NCBI GenBank assembly: GCA_011799875.1
Contig: CM022302.1
Span: forward strand, 98,907,494 to 98,971,493
DNA: 64,000 nt
Reading direction: 5' to 3'
Origin: Thinopyrum elongatum
Lineage: Eukaryota > Streptophyta > Magnoliopsida > Poales > Poaceae
Positions 46,187 through 58,671 of the stretch are shown piece by piece; position 1 is the stretch's first letter, and every line of letters begins with the position of its first letter. The notes under the pieces are model-generated. The model was not told where the DNA came from. It was given only the letters and a program-made list of their open reading frames with translations, and did not search any database. Position numbers and translations under genes: made by a program.

Positions 46187-49100
46187 ATAGTGTCCCATTG
46201 ACAAAAGCCATCTTGGAACCATACTAAGTTCATGAATGAACTATATGATTCAACATCTTCTTTGTCGCTTTTAAAAGCGGCAACATACTTCGCCTCTGTT
46301 ATAGAATTCGCCACAGTAACTTGTTTGGAACAATTTCCAACTACCGTGCCACCATATTGTGTATTGCACAAAACCCTTAACTTAAATCAAAAATCGCTTG
46401 GAGCATGGATGAAGACTGTATCGATGTAACCTTTTACAACGAACTCTTCATGATCTCTGCTTGCGAGAAAACATGTCATCAGTGCTACTATAGTACTCAA
46501 TGACCCTTTTTCACTGTTGTCCCATGATCAGTACTTTTGATCACTTTGGTATCTATACTCGCAACAACTTTGGGAGTATTGGACATATCTGGTTGTTTTT
46601 ACATACCATGGAATACATGATTAATCCAAACACAAGAGTGTGTGGAATCTCCATCATGTATTTTGCTCATCAGTGTTTTGGGACACCGAGTCTTGCAAAA
46701 ACTCTTTCCATGTGACTTCGGCAAGAATCACTCCTTGACGTTTTTAATGCTAAAAGGTTTTAGCATCTTGTCAATATGTATCTTTGCTTAGCCCTATTAG
46801 GTAAATCTATCTCCATAGATCATCATGCCTAATATAAAGGCTATTTAGCCCAAGCACTTCATTGAAAAACTATTTTCAAATGAAGTCCTAATTCGTGTCA
46901 AGAATTTTAATTCCAATTAACAATGTGTCAAGCACACAAGGTTTTTAGAAATGTTATTATGCTCCCACTTACTTTCTTGAATTACAAGTATCTTCGTTAC
47001 CCATTGATGAAGTCAAAACCCTTTTGACCATTTCATCAAAACACGAAGATTCCAACTCCTCTTTGCTCTCTTCTGTCCATCGCTGGAACTCTGAAGTTTG
47101 CACCCTTACTAGCATCCTCTGGATTGACAAAATACCTTGGACTGTAACACATGCAAGTCCTTGGTTTCATTTCCATCAGATGGAAATCCTTTTGTCATCC
47201 ATTGTTTTATATCTCATGATATGAAATATGTATTAATTGCTAGTTCAACCCGAACCGACTTTAAGCATCGCTACGGTGAAGCAACCTCATCGTAGTCAAC
47301 TCCTTGAACTTGTATATTGCAACAAGTCGAGCTTTATGGATAAAACATTTTTATTCGTATCAGTTATAGTTCCATAAATATTCGTCAGACTCTAAGTCTT
47401 CCGAAAGGTGTATCAAGGTTTTAATCTTGAATCACTTATATGGAAACTATCTCGGATTGTATTGGCATTTAGCCAATTCTGGAGTCAGGGCCCATCAACG
47501 CTTCCTTGTGTATCGTAGGTATACTGTTGTCTAACAACAATATCTCGTTTGCGCACCTGAGAGGTTTGCACGAGCCTTGCCCACGTGGTTCAGCTGCAAG
47601 TTCGATCGAAGTCCATACATTTTATTGTAGAGACTTTCGTATCAGTCGCAGTAGGAAACTCTGGAATTACTTCCAAGGTCTCTTTCCTTTGACCTGATGA
47701 CGAAGATAATGTTTATCTCGTCGAGTTGCACTATTCTCCCACTCACCTTTTGAAAGAACCATTTTCTTCAAAAAGCATACCGTTCTTTGTGGCAAACCTA
47801 TTTGCCTCGGTATAGTGAGGGAGGAATACCCAATTACTTGGGATAACCTACAAAGTAGCACTTGTCTGATTTGGAATAGGTTTGTAACCTTTTACACAAG
47901 CCCCATATTCCAAATGTTAAGAAAAGATACAACATGGTTGGGCGTATCATACCATGGCGTCATTTCAACAGACCTGATGGAGCTCTTTTCAGTGTAAAAG
48001 CCGCAGTCTCTAAAGCATCACTTTAAAAGGGATAATGGCAAATTTATTTATGTCATATTTGATCTTACCATGTCATAAATGGTTCGATTACATCTTCACG
48101 GACTTTCCACTTGCAGTGGTGTTCCGGGAGGTGCAAGTTATGAAACCCCTTTCACAACTCATCAGACATTCGCTAAACTTGTAACTCAAATATTCCTTTC
48201 TGCAATCCAATTGTAGAAACATAATTTTCTTGTTACAATAACTTCTACTTCATTGTTGAAAACCTTTTGACTGAATTCAAAAGATCTAGACTTACGTCTC
48301 ATCAAGTAAATATCCATATATCTACTTGAGTCATTTCTGAAGATAGATAAATCCACTACTTGCAACAACATTTATTGGACTACATACATCATGATGCATG
48401 ATCACCAATACGTTCTTTGTTCGTTCCTTATGGCCTGTGAACGGTATTTTAGTCACTTCACTTTTCGGAGAAAAGTTGCAAGTGTCAGATGATTCAAAAT
48501 CAAATGACTTCAAAATCCATCATAATGGAATTTTGCATGCGGGTTTCTCCAATGTGACCAAATGCAGTGCCACACTTGTGTGGTATTCTTTTAGTCTTGC
48601 GACATTTAGCGTCAGTGTTATGGATGTATCATATTACCATCAACATTCATAATTTACGTCCCATCTGGATGGAAGCATGGCCCTTCATGTTATTCATAAT
48701 AATGAACAACAATTGTTCTTTTATGAACAACCCTTTTGCAACAAACATTTTGCAATGGGCTAGAGTGTATGAAACTCTAAAATGAATTATTAAAGTAAAT
48801 CCAGAGGTAATATATTAATATCATTATTCATAACATACATCTCATTCTCAATGAAAGTATGGCCCTTATGTTATTCATAACTTCGAACATCAAAAGTTCT
48901 CTTATGAACAACCTTCTTGCAAGATACCTTATGCAATGGGCTAGAGTTTGTGAAACTCTAAATGAATTATGAAAATAAATACAGACGGTAATACACCGAT
49001 GGAAGGTATAGTAACATTTTACTATGTTCCCTGTGTATACCAAAACCTCATTCTTGGCTAGTCTTTCAGGCCATAGTAGTTCTTACATCGAGTTGCAACA

Positions 49101-51213
49101 GAATGCAATCGAGCGGGTATATTTGTGATTAACTCACAATACCCAAGAATAAGTGATTAACAATTTAATCATAATTCCCAAGAACTATATCTTTGACCAG
49201 CCTTCTATACATCAAAAACTTGTATGACATTCATACTTGAGCTGGATATTCCAGTCTTCTCTCTTTTTGCCTTTATACTTCTAACAGTTTAACTTTTAGT
49301 ATTTCTCCTACTCTCAGAAGCACCCAACTTAAGAGTGGCATTAGCCCTGGACTTCCTAGGCGTGAAAGTTTCACTAACACCCTTCGGACACTTCCATTAT
49401 CTTTAAGTTGTTGTTTTATTCACCTTTCATCATATGACAGGCGTTCTACTGGATCCCTCTCTTATCAGTCTAATGCATAGTAAACTCCTTTACTAATAGT
49501 TTGCAAACAAACATTGCTTTGGATATCTCATATCTTTTAGCCTTTGTCTGTCTCTGAAAATGATTTTCAGATTCCATGAATATCACATAACTATCCAAAC
49601 TTTCGAAGTTCAGGTCTATGGAAGCAAATGTATTGCACTTGACTGAAACGGAATTCTAGCTTTTGGATTGAAGGACGAGAGTCACATGATCCATAGCATA
49701 AGCGAGAAAATACCAAAGTATGCGATAGGACAAAGTCCTTCTCGGCACTCTTGAGGACAATCCTCACATTACGTTACCAACCGTAAAGTTTTAACCAGAT
49801 ATTTAACAGCTATTCAATTTTAATAGGGAAGGTGGAAACGCGAGCCATTATTCTACAACTATTATGCAAATCACACTTTAGACACTGTTCAAAATTAATT
49901 GCACCGAGAATTAAACAGGTTAATTCAACAGTGCTCTCCCACTCAAATCAATATCTCTCATAATTGATTGTGAGCGATTCAAGATCCATATTACAATTCA
50001 ACGCCAAGGATGTGTCCATCTCAAGTGACGAAAATTGCAATCGGTAGGCCAACTTGCCAATCACATCTCTATGTGACTCTTGTTCATCTTTCGATGGGCG
50101 TGTTCCGAGCTCAGGACACTCCTCCAGAACGTCAAGACAACCAACTGATCTTGCTGCGAGGTCTCAACTCACCCGCCTCACACTTCCCTAATCGTTCGCA
50201 CCCATGTGTCCATGTGATGCCCCGAAAAGTTAGGTGCCGTGACGGTGCTACACTTGGGAGAACACTAACTACTTGATATTTTTGTGAGAGATCACCCTAA
50301 TAAAAGCGACTACCGCGCAATCAAAAAGGGTGCATCATAAGGGATAAACATCTCAGGCAATTCATAATAGCATGATATGGTATAGCCCTTTCTGACGGAG
50401 AAGTCTTGTATTTCTTCGTCTTCGGCATTCGCGTCGGTGTTCACCTTCGCGAAGATTGCCACCACCATGTCGATGCACCAGATAATATTGCTATCTTTAT
50501 AGCTAATAAAATAATGCATTACAACAAGGTTGACACGCAGGTCATTAAAGTGCAATCATATGGCTCCAGCCATCATGCCGAATCATGACACGCAGGTCAA
50601 TAAATTTACATTATATAGTCATCTCATACATAATCAAATTATTATGAGCACTGCTATACCACATCATATGCACATGCAAACCCTCCTGCAAAACCAAGTT
50701 AGACGCCTCTAATCGGTTCATGCAAAAACTTGTTTTACGTGGCTTCTAAGGTTTCGAAACAAACCGAAGCTACCAACGTCCATCATCAAGTATGATAATT
50801 CAAGTCGCTAGATTAACTTTCCAGGGTGTATGAAAACCGAGATAATAAAATCTCGAGCCCCATACTAAACTTCGTCATACGCATGACCCCCGTGCAGATC
50901 ATATCTGCATTGCCCTTTTGTCTGCGAAATTTCATCTTTCCTTTTAACTACGGTGGAATTCAATGAACTGTTAGCACTTCGTTGATCAATCAGGATCGCG
51001 GATTGCCAGAACTTTGAAACTCCACCATACTGTTATCAAGATCAGAAATATGCAAATTCTAGGGAAGTAACAAGAACATCGGGTAACAGATTTCATCTGC
51101 TACCCGCACAAATAATTTTCAGTAATAGAACTCATCTACTACCTAATTATATTGTGCAACACCCATACATCTCTATGTATTCTAGATCGCAACCTGCATC
51201 TACGCATAGCACG
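46187..51213 (-). pseudogene. Decayed gag-pol interior of the Copia element
   Basis: Fragments on the minus strand still resemble integrase and RNase H, but stops and frame changes are dense. There is no usable gag, protease or reverse transcriptase frame. An approximate direct duplication of about 170 bp lies at 48,640-48,990. The element would have needed proteins from another copy to move. Confidence 0.85.
48640..48990. repeat. Imperfect ~170-bp tandem duplication inside the Copia element
   Basis: Two adjacent copies share TATGGCCCTTNATGTTATTCAT-like sequence, TCTTTTATGAACAACC-like sequence, GCAATGGGCTAGAGT and GAAACTCTAAAATGAATTAT. They differ at many positions, so the duplication is older than the insertion dated by the LTRs. 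Confidence 0.8.
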
Positions 51214-51225
51214 GCTCTGATACCA
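51214..51225 (-). other. Primer-binding site (initiator Met tRNA)
   Basis: The minus strand reads TGGTATCAGAGC one base inside the 5' LTR. This is the standard PBS of plant Copia elements. Confidence 0.9.
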
Positions 51226-51226
51226 C

Positions 51227-53396
51227 TGTAGGGGAACGCAGCAGAAAACAAAAATTTTCCGACCTACGCACCAGCCCAGGACCACTATGGAGACTGCATA
51301 CAAGGTTTGATCATTTTCGTTACCGACTCGTAGCGCAGCGGAAGTAGAGTCGATGACGATCGTTGGTGCAGATCCCCGCAGCTAGGATTTACAACCTCCC
51401 AACCGCGAGGATGTATACCCTCATCTTCCCTTCGGACAGCCCTCCGGGAGGCGGTCGAACAGTCCCCCGGACGGTGTCGCGGACAGCCCTTCGGGAGGAC
51501 CTTCGAAACTCGAGCGGTCACTCGGACAGCCCTTCGGGAGGACTCACAGAACTCGGACCGTCACTTGGACAGCCCTTCGGGAGGCACTCTCGAACAGCCC
51601 CTCGGGCACTAAGATCGAAACAACGACCTCTCTACGGGGTTGCACACATACGGTGTCATCTATCCGGCAGGGCTTCGCCGTCCAGAACTAGTCCCTGCCG
51701 GAACCCAGACAGCCTTTCGGCTCTACGAAACTCTTTTCGTGGGAGGGAGAGAGAAGCCAGATAACATCTTGGCATGTGTATGAGAGCAAGGGATGGGGAG
51801 AATGGCAGCCCCTTCTCCTCCTTTTATAGGCCAAGGCAAGGGGTGGGGTGGGATGTTGAAATACCAAAATACCCAAGCTTCATGTCACACATGAAAGGGC
51901 ATAATGGTAACACAAGGGGGGCACCAAGGGGACACCACCATGGCAGCCCTTGGGCCGGCCCACACCTTGTCTCCCCATGGGGGGGGGGGCCCAACAAGCC
52001 ACCAACATGTCTCCATGAAACATGCATGCTCCCTAGACAAAAAGCCACCAAACATGCAACCCCCGATTCGTGGGATCTTGTCCCCTCGCGCTGAGACAAG
52101 ATGTTTTCCGCGAAACTTTTTCTGAAAAATTCCAGAAGGTCCCAGAACATTTCCGGCACCCTCTAAAATTATTCTGGGCATGATCCGAAACATTTTCGGT
52201 GCGGTGGTTTTCATCAGCGGAAAGCATTAACAGCGGTTACGGCAGTTTCGGAACATTTCTGGTTTTTCTCTCCGAAAATTCCCAGAAGTTCCCAGACCAA
52301 TTCTGGCATCCTTTGAAAATTTCCAGGCGGTGCCGAAACCCTTTTTGACCAAATAATATATTCCGAAACAACTTTTCGGTTTTACCGAAACTCTTTCGGT
52401 GTTCTCTCTCTCGGAATTCTTCCGTTGTCTCCGAAACATTTTCGGTGACTTTCTCTCAGACTCCCTGTCTAGCGTTCAACAGATAGATGACCCTTAAGCG
52501 TGTGACCCTATAGGTTCGGTGAAGTATAGACATGACCGGAACACTTTCCGATCAATGATCAGCATCGGAGCCGTGGACACCCATATTGACCCCTATACCC
52601 ACACGAATGAATATTCGAGTGAACCTCCAGTTGCCGTGTGCTATTCCTGTTGCTTCGCGATATGTTACAAATACCCGAGGTGAGACATGTTGGCATTCCC
52701 GTGGATCAACAACTTGTCCACTATGCTAGTTACCTCGTTACCGGTATTGTTCTCTTTTCTCGTTACCGTGTTCCGGCATCCCCGTGATCAAATCACAAAG
52801 TGTCTGGCCAGACGATGATGGATACCGTAACACCGAGAGGGCCCAGAGATATCTCTCCATCGTTGGAGGAGCAAATCCCAATCTTGAGCTATCAAGTTAC
52901 TTGACATACTTTCCCATGAACCCGTAAGCCGCCGTAATAGTCATCCAGTTACGGATGACGTTTAACAAACCCCAAAGTTCATGAATCAAGCATGAAGAAA
53001 CTCGATACTCTCATGGTCTGAGGAATTATGCAAACGTTAACCATCTCTGTGTTATTAACCATTAACTTGTGACGAATGAATCTCATAGCATAACATCAAT
53101 CGGGTCGATTCAACACAAATGTTCTTCTAACATTGTGCCCTCAAAGTTGCTGGCATAGACATGCCCATGATTGGGAAAACATAATCATCATGCAACACTT
53201 GAGCTAGTCTTAGAGGCATGACTAGGAATACATTTTACCGTTTATTATTCCACACGTGCACATGGGTTTTCCCCAGAGCCTTTATGGATATACGGGCTCG
53301 GGAACCACAGCAGTTATAGCATGGAACATAAACATAATAATGAGCATGGAGATAAATAATAACATTTATTATTGCCTCTAGGGCATATCTCCTACA
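51227..53396 (-). repeat. 5' LTR (right copy)
   Basis: 2,170 bp, near-identical to the left copy. Transcription would start in this LTR and run leftwards. It has the same internal short repeats and inverted CCGAAA/TTTCGG motifs. Confidence 0.95.
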
Positions 53397-54266
53397 TATA
53401 TATATATATCCACTAAGGGTTTTAGTCCGTTAACTTTTAAAGGATCGGCTAGAGATGGTCTTATGCCTTGTTTATTTCAGTTATTCACAATGTGATGCTC
53501 TATATGTGCAACTATTTGCCGTGCAGTTCAATTTCATCAATAATAGTTTCAACAATACCACTATGAATTACGATATTTGGTTGCTGTTAAGGATGTTGCA
53601 GTTAACATGCCTTTTCATTTTTTTAACAATAACTAGTGTACTTTAGACCTGCACAATACCAGTTTGAATGACTATTTGCTTGTTTTTAAATGTTATGCCT
53701 GATGCAGTTAACACACCTTTCCACTTCTTGTTTTGCTTAACTAGCGTGCTTAAACCTGCACACTGAAGCTATCATTTGTAGATTATGTTGTGTACCATGG
53801 ATATATTTGGTTGATGTTTAGCCTGTTGTGCTTAACATGCTTTTATATGTACTCATACAGGACAATATTGAGAACAGTGCTATTTTCCATCGAAGTTAGT
53901 TTCATCGCATTGCTTATATGTACTCACTGTTCAGGATATCGATAGCTGGTACCATATAGCCTGGGGGCTGATAAGGGATTAATCGTCGAATCAGACATTT
54001 CACTGAATATATCTGTAACCCATTTATCAGTAGGTTCACTAGGGTCATATTTAATATATCTGAGGCTACATAGCAACATGCATTGTACTGAATGACTAAA
54101 TATGCAATCCCAGGCTACATAGCAACAAGGAAGAGTGTTACCTTAATGTTCTGATGATGTCTAGATATACATGTAATAAAATTTTATATAATGGGATGGA
54201 GGGAGTGTTGTACTACATCATTTTGCAATTGTTGTTTAGCTTCTAATATTAACTTGGTGCTTTTAG
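53397..54266. other. Spacer with faint ~115-bp repeats
   Basis: Resumption of the target DNA after the Copia element. TGCAGTTAACATGCC-like blocks recur near 53,596, 53,704 and 53,827, each followed by AACTAGYGTRCTT and ACCTGCACA in the first two. No gene seen. Confidence 0.5.
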
Positions 54267-54715
54267 GTACATATGTCATTGCCAAAGATCCACACTTTGA
54301 CCCTTTCTATGAATGGGGCAATGAGATATTCATGAACTAGCATCAAGTGAGGAAACTGATAAAGATTGTTCTTAAAATGGGTCAAAAGATGTCAATCGAA
54401 CTATTTGTTTACACTTTATGCAAGACAATAGTGAACTGCAGGATGGTAAGTAAGAACTCTGTAACCTTCTTTTTACTGCCCGTAATGAGTTGTGTTAGAT
54501 GACAATGTCTGAATCTTTTTTCCTTTGCAGTGGATCCAGAAGCAGTTTACTCAAGATTACCTCTCAAACTACATGATTGGTGGCCGGCCATCACAAGGGG
54601 TTGGACTAGAGTCGTGCGTGCCTTCTGCATCAAGGAGAGCACAATAGGGCCATTCCGCTTCACCTTGTTCAGCAACCAGAATGTTTATCGCCTCTTTCTT
54701 TACCATCTGTAATAG
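54267..54715 (+). pseudogene. Fragment of a spliced plant gene, B3-like by pattern
   Basis: Acceptor TTTTAG at 54,266 is followed by a frame reading VIAKDPHFDPFYEWGNEIF, a TAG at 54,338-54,340, and HQVRKLIKIVLKMG up to donor GTAAGT after 54,445. Intron 54,446-54,530 ends TTTGCAG. Exon 2 reads WIQKQFTQDYLSNYMIGGRP, then loses one base near 54,598 and continues in another frame as VVRAFCIKESTIGPFRFTLF to a stop at 54,713-54,715. The spacing of hydrophobics and the FRFTLFSNQNVYRLFL ending recall a B3 C-terminus, but this assignment is tentative. The 5' part of the gene is missing. Confidence 0.45.
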
Positions 54716-54879
54716 TACAAGTATAGAACCCTGGTTCATCATTCTTTATTTGGTGCTCATGTAATTCTTAAACATATGTACCTATGAATCGAATAATGCA
54801 TTGGTTGTTTGAACCTGATGGATATGAATAAAGCTATAGCCTACTTTCAAGTTCAAATTAGGTACAATTTTAAATAGCA
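54716..54879. other. 3' flank of the gene fragment
   Basis: AT-rich sequence compatible with a 3' untranslated region. Nothing else recognised. Confidence 0.4.
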
Positions 54880-55466
54880 GCAATTAAATTAGGGTGAAAT
54901 TATGGTGTGCAGGTCATTACGATGCACACGGTCTATAAAGCACAGCGTGTGCGGTATACATCATAATCCAACACGGTTCACGGAGAGGAAACGTGTGTAA
55001 CAATGCACATAGTTGCCGTTTGCAAAGCGTGTGTGATGTCAGACACTATCACAAATGATGCGGGAAAACTAAATGTGTGCGATTGTCTACCTATAATACA
55101 CGGTTTACAATCATGAACTGTTTGTGATGTGCCAGGCATCATAAACGTAGAGCCAGTTTGGTACGTGCCTGGAAAACTCCCGTGCCTAGAATGTGCCTGG
55201 TTTTAGGTAAAACCACAAAACTCCGACTGCGATGGCAATGCGAGCACAAACGAGTAGCAAGGATGAAGCGTTTAAGATATTCGAGATATCGGAAATGGTT
55301 ATATAGGGACAACTGTATGCATCAAGGCTCCCTATCCCCGACGGTTTCTGGGTCGTGTGGGAAAGACCCCCCCCCCCCTATCGCCCACACTCACTAGGCG
55401 ACGGTTCCAAATGCCATCGCGGAAAGGGGTGAAAAACTGTTTGTATAGCACCTCGTTGTACCAGTG
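54880..55466. mobile_element. Probable end of a DNA transposon (subterminal repeats)
   Basis: The stretch carries many short CACACGGT, GTGTGCGG, ACGTGTGT and related motifs in both orientations (54,905-55,120), then a GC-rich part with a C-run (about 55,366-55,378). It ends TTGTACCAGTG at 55,466, exactly where Copia-like coding DNA starts. CACTA-like elements have such subterminal repeats and end in CACTR. The left end was not found, so this is tentative. Confidence 0.4.
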
Positions 55467-56782
55467 TTTGGTGCCAGCGTTGAGCATGAACATTATATCT
55501 GGATCTTGTTTATTGTAAGACGGTTATTCATTTAAGTTAGAGAATAATGGTTGTTCTATTTATATGAATAATATCTTTTATGGTCATGCACCCTTGAAGA
55601 ATGGTCTGTTCTTGTTGAATCTCGATTGTAGTGAAACACATATTCATAATATTGAAGCCAAAAGATGTAAAGTTGATAATGATAGTGCAACATACTTGTG
55701 GCACTGCCGTTTAGGTCATATTGGTGTAAAGCGCATGAAGAAACTCCATGCAGATGGAATTTTGGAATCACTTGATTATGAATCATTTGATACTTGCGAA
55801 CCATGCCTCATGGGTAAGATGACTAAAACTCCGTTCTCCAGAACAATGGAGCAAGCTAATGACTTATTGGAAATAATACATACCGATGTATGCGGTCTGA
55901 TGAGTGTTGAAGAACACAGCAGGTATCGTTATGTTTTGACCTTCACAGATGATTTGAGAAGATATGGGTATATCTACTTAATGAAACACAAGTCTGAAAC
56001 ATTTGAAAAGTTCAAATAATTTCAGAGTGAAGTGGAGAATCATCGTAACAAGAAAATAAAGTTTCTACGATCTGATCGTGGAGGCGAATATTGAGTTACG
56101 AGTTTGGCCTTCATTTAAAACAATGTGGAATTGTTTCACAACTCACGCCACCTGGAACACCACAGCGTAATGGTGTGTCCGAACATCGTAACCGTACTTT
56201 ATTGGATATGGTGCATTCTATGATGTCTCTTACCGATTTACCATTATCATTTTGGGGTTATGCATTAGAGACAGCTGCATTCATGTTAAATAGGGCACCG
56301 TCTAAATCCGCTGAGATGACACCGTATGAACTGCGGTTTGGCAAGAAACCTAAGCTGTCGTTTCTTAAAGTTTGGGGATGCGACGCTTATGTCAAAAGGC
56401 TTCAGCCTGATAAGCCCGAACCTAAATCGGAGAAGTGCGTCTTCATAGGTTACCCTAAGGAAACTATTGGGTACACCTTCTACCACAGATCCAAAGGCAA
56501 GATCTTTGTTGCTAAGAATGGGTCCTTTCTATAGAAGGAGTTTCTCTCAAAAGAAGTGAGTGGGAGGAAAGTAGAACTTGATGAGGTAATTGTACTTTCT
56601 CTCAAATTGGAAGGTAGTACATCAGAGGAAACTGTTCCCGTGATGCCTACACCAACTAGAGAGGAAGCTAATGATGATGATCATGAAACTTCAGATCAAG
56701 TTACTACTGAACTTCGTAGGTCGACCAGAGCACGATCCGCACTAGAGTGGTACGGTAATCCTGTCCTGGAAGTCATGTTACT
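55467..56782 (+). mobile_element. Copia retrotransposon fragment (pre-integrase and integrase)
   Basis: A pre-integrase domain (YLWHCRLGHIGVKRMKKLH, about 55,690-55,745; CEPCLMGKMTKTPF, about 55,797-55,838) leads into the integrase core: HTDVCG (about 55,880), FTDDLRRYGYIYL (about 55,942), then after a stop at 56,017-56,019 and a one-base loss near 56,092, TPQRNGVSEHRNRTLLDMV (about 56,158-56,214). A Copia-specific stretch WGCDAYVKRLQPDKPEPKSE (about 56,375-56,434) follows; another stop lies at 56,532-56,534. The frame then runs to 56,782, where a CACTA terminus begins. Gag, reverse transcriptase and LTRs are missing here, because the left side abuts another transposon end and the right side is interrupted. 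Confidence 0.88.
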
Positions 56783-58671
56783 CACTAGTGCAGAAAAGCC
56801 TAGCTATGGCGTGCCAAAAAGTGCCTTGCTAGCGTAGGAGCCTGACGCCACCAATATGGCACCAGTGTTAAAATATAGCGGTGGCGTTGGTTCATACGCC
56901 AGTATAGTTTCTGATATCTATGGCGTTGGATAAAGTGACACACCGGCAATGTCAAATATACGTACGACGTAGGTGTTTCTCCACACGTCATAGATATGGA
57001 GAAACATTAGAGGCGTTGCATATACTTCCGACGCCATTACTTAGTTTGAAAGCATAATAGGAAAAACGCTACCACGTCAGCCGAAAAATGGTGCTGTGGC
57101 AGCGTTTTTTAAGATCAATAATATTTCTAGCCACGTAACATTAATTAAAATACATCCACGATAATTATGTGTAGCACTTAAAATTAAGATAGCTAGGCTA
57201 AGTGTACGTAGCTGATCGAGTAGTTTACAGAACCACAACATAGCTAGCTGTCACTATCCTATTACATCAATAAAAAGGATTGTCAATGTATTTCTTCGTC
57301 GGATCCGCAAGAGACACCGGTCCATCAGCATCGCGACCCTGGTTATTAAGACAAGCTTTTATCTCCTCCGAGCTGGCAGGTGCACCGCCGTTGAAAACGC
57401 CGGCATGGTGGATGACATCCTTGTTGAGGATGGTAGCAAACTTGAGCTACACGCGTCTGAACTCATCTCTAGTATCTCCCGGACTAATTTCCTCCATTTT
57501 CTTCCCCCATGCGAGGATGTCAGAGTTCTTTTTAAGGTGTTGTCTCTGCCATATGTAGTCCTCCATGTGGTCGATGATGTAGTAGCCGTCTGTATCACTA
57601 TTTTCCGGCTGCTGCATGCAACAAAAGTCAGTTTTGTGGGCGAAGCATACCGCTTTAAATTTGTCGAACTTGCGATACCCCTCTCTGATCACTCCTTCCC
57701 GGCTAGTACAATCGACCAGTACTTCATCGAGAACCTTCTTGATGCCTCTGTAGTCTTTCTTCACTCTCCTCATCGAATCCAAGAAATAAGTTTCGCGAAC
57801 TTCGGGGAAATAACGATGAGGACACAATGTTCTCTGCGTAAAAGTAGAGAAATACCAATTATGCTCGAGTATATAATGTTTTGACGTGGAAGCAGAATGA
57901 AATTGTATGAAAGAATAGTGTGTACTGAGTACCGAATGACTTACTTCCGATAGTAGGGCACTAGAAGGCAATTTTTTTCCATGTTGGCAAGCATGAAGTC
58001 TGTCAGGTAGTTCCTCATAGCTTGACGGCGATCAGGGAGGTTGACATTGCTCTCGTGCATGAGGTAGGGGTCCGCTACCGCGACAACCTTGTTCAGCTCA
58101 CATATTGCAGTGTAGGCGGTATTGATTGCCCATAGGTGTATTAAGGAAGGACCAAGCTTGTATAGGTCGAATAGGTTGAAGATGTCTTCGAATGGCACAT
58201 AGAACTTCTCCGCGGGGAAACTATCGCAGAAACCAATATTAGATGGCACCATCACTGTGAAAATGGGGCGATGTCCACCTGCATGAGAAAATGCGTACTT
58301 CTCCCTACAGAGAACTACGTCATGCAAAAGTCTTATTTCTGTCTGCAGAAGATCGGAGAGCTCCTTCGGAAGGATGGGTTCACCTGGGGAATGGTAAGGC
58401 CGCCATGCAACATGATGAAGTACTTCTTTTTTATTCTGAACCGCCTGGCTGGCGGTGGAAATGCCCTTCTTATTAGCATTTCCTGGGCGCCTCCTCTTCT
58501 TGCGTGACATGTTCGGCTGGCTGGCTGCACCGCCCGGCAGTGCATTTGCTAGCGTCACATTGAGTGTGTTTGGACTCAGCAACGCTCCCTTGGATGCTGG
58601 CACTTGTGTGTCTGGTGGTGTGAAGTCTCCGTTGAACAGTAGACTCTTCTGGCAAGGAACAACACGGTGAT
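56783..58671 (-). mobile_element. CACTA (En/Spm) transposon, one end plus accessory gene, cut by a Gypsy LTR
   Basis: CACTAGTGCAGAAAAGCC begins at 56,783, splitting the Copia fragment, and has the CACTA terminus. 56,800-57,110 holds about ten GGCGT/ACGCC-type motifs in both orientations, as expected for subterminal transposase-binding repeats. It is followed by the minus-strand Ulp1-like accessory gene typical of grass CACTA elements. At 58,672 the sequence is interrupted by a Gypsy-type LTR; the transposase and the other end must lie beyond the window. Confidence 0.8.
57267..58671 (-). pseudogene. Ulp1-like accessory protein of the CACTA element, catalytic Cys lost
   Basis: Exon 1 runs from the LTR junction (open frame by 58,603) to 57,945; exon 2 is 57,833-57,267, with a GTAAGT donor and a TTTACGCAG acceptor. 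Exon 1 has a basic linker (MSRKKRRRPGNANKK, about 58,507) and the family's N-terminal domain (FYVPFEDIFNLFDLYKLGP). Exon 2 begins with the His strand (EHCVLIVISPK), loses one base near 57,795, and continues with the Asp region (YFLDSMRRVKKDYRG). At the position of the catalytic Cys the sequence reads NSDTDGYYII, with Asp where the family has Cys. An in-frame TAG at 57,447-57,449 precedes a still recognisable tail (LKFATILNKDVIHHAG), ending with TGA at 57,267. The upstream coding sequence is cut by the Gypsy LTR at 58,672. Confidence 0.8.

Larger units (their letters stand above)
44015..53396 (-). mobile_element. Copia-type LTR retrotransposon (Angela-like ends), full length but coding-dead
   Basis: LTRs at 44,015-46,186 and 51,227-53,396 begin TG and end CA. 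TATAT at 44,010-44,014 and 53,397-53,401 is the 5-bp target duplication, though it lies in a TA-rich run. On the minus strand each LTR starts TGTAGGAGATATGCCCTAG, like the Angela/BARE/WIS group, but at about 2.17 kb it is longer than those. The primer-binding site complementary to initiator Met tRNA (TGGTATCAGAGC) lies one base inside the 5' (right-hand) LTR. The internal 5.0 kb has only traces of gag-pol: a pre-integrase/integrase remnant (48,513-48,331) and an RNase H remnant (46,371-46,190, TVANSITEAKYVAA). No continuous frame is left. By eye the LTRs differ at only about one to two percent. Confidence 0.93.

Noticed and set aside
53411..53420. CACTAAGGG as a second CACTA terminus next to the Copia TSD
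   Set aside because: No subterminal repeats follow and the only candidate partner end (55,466) reads CAGTG, not TAGTG.
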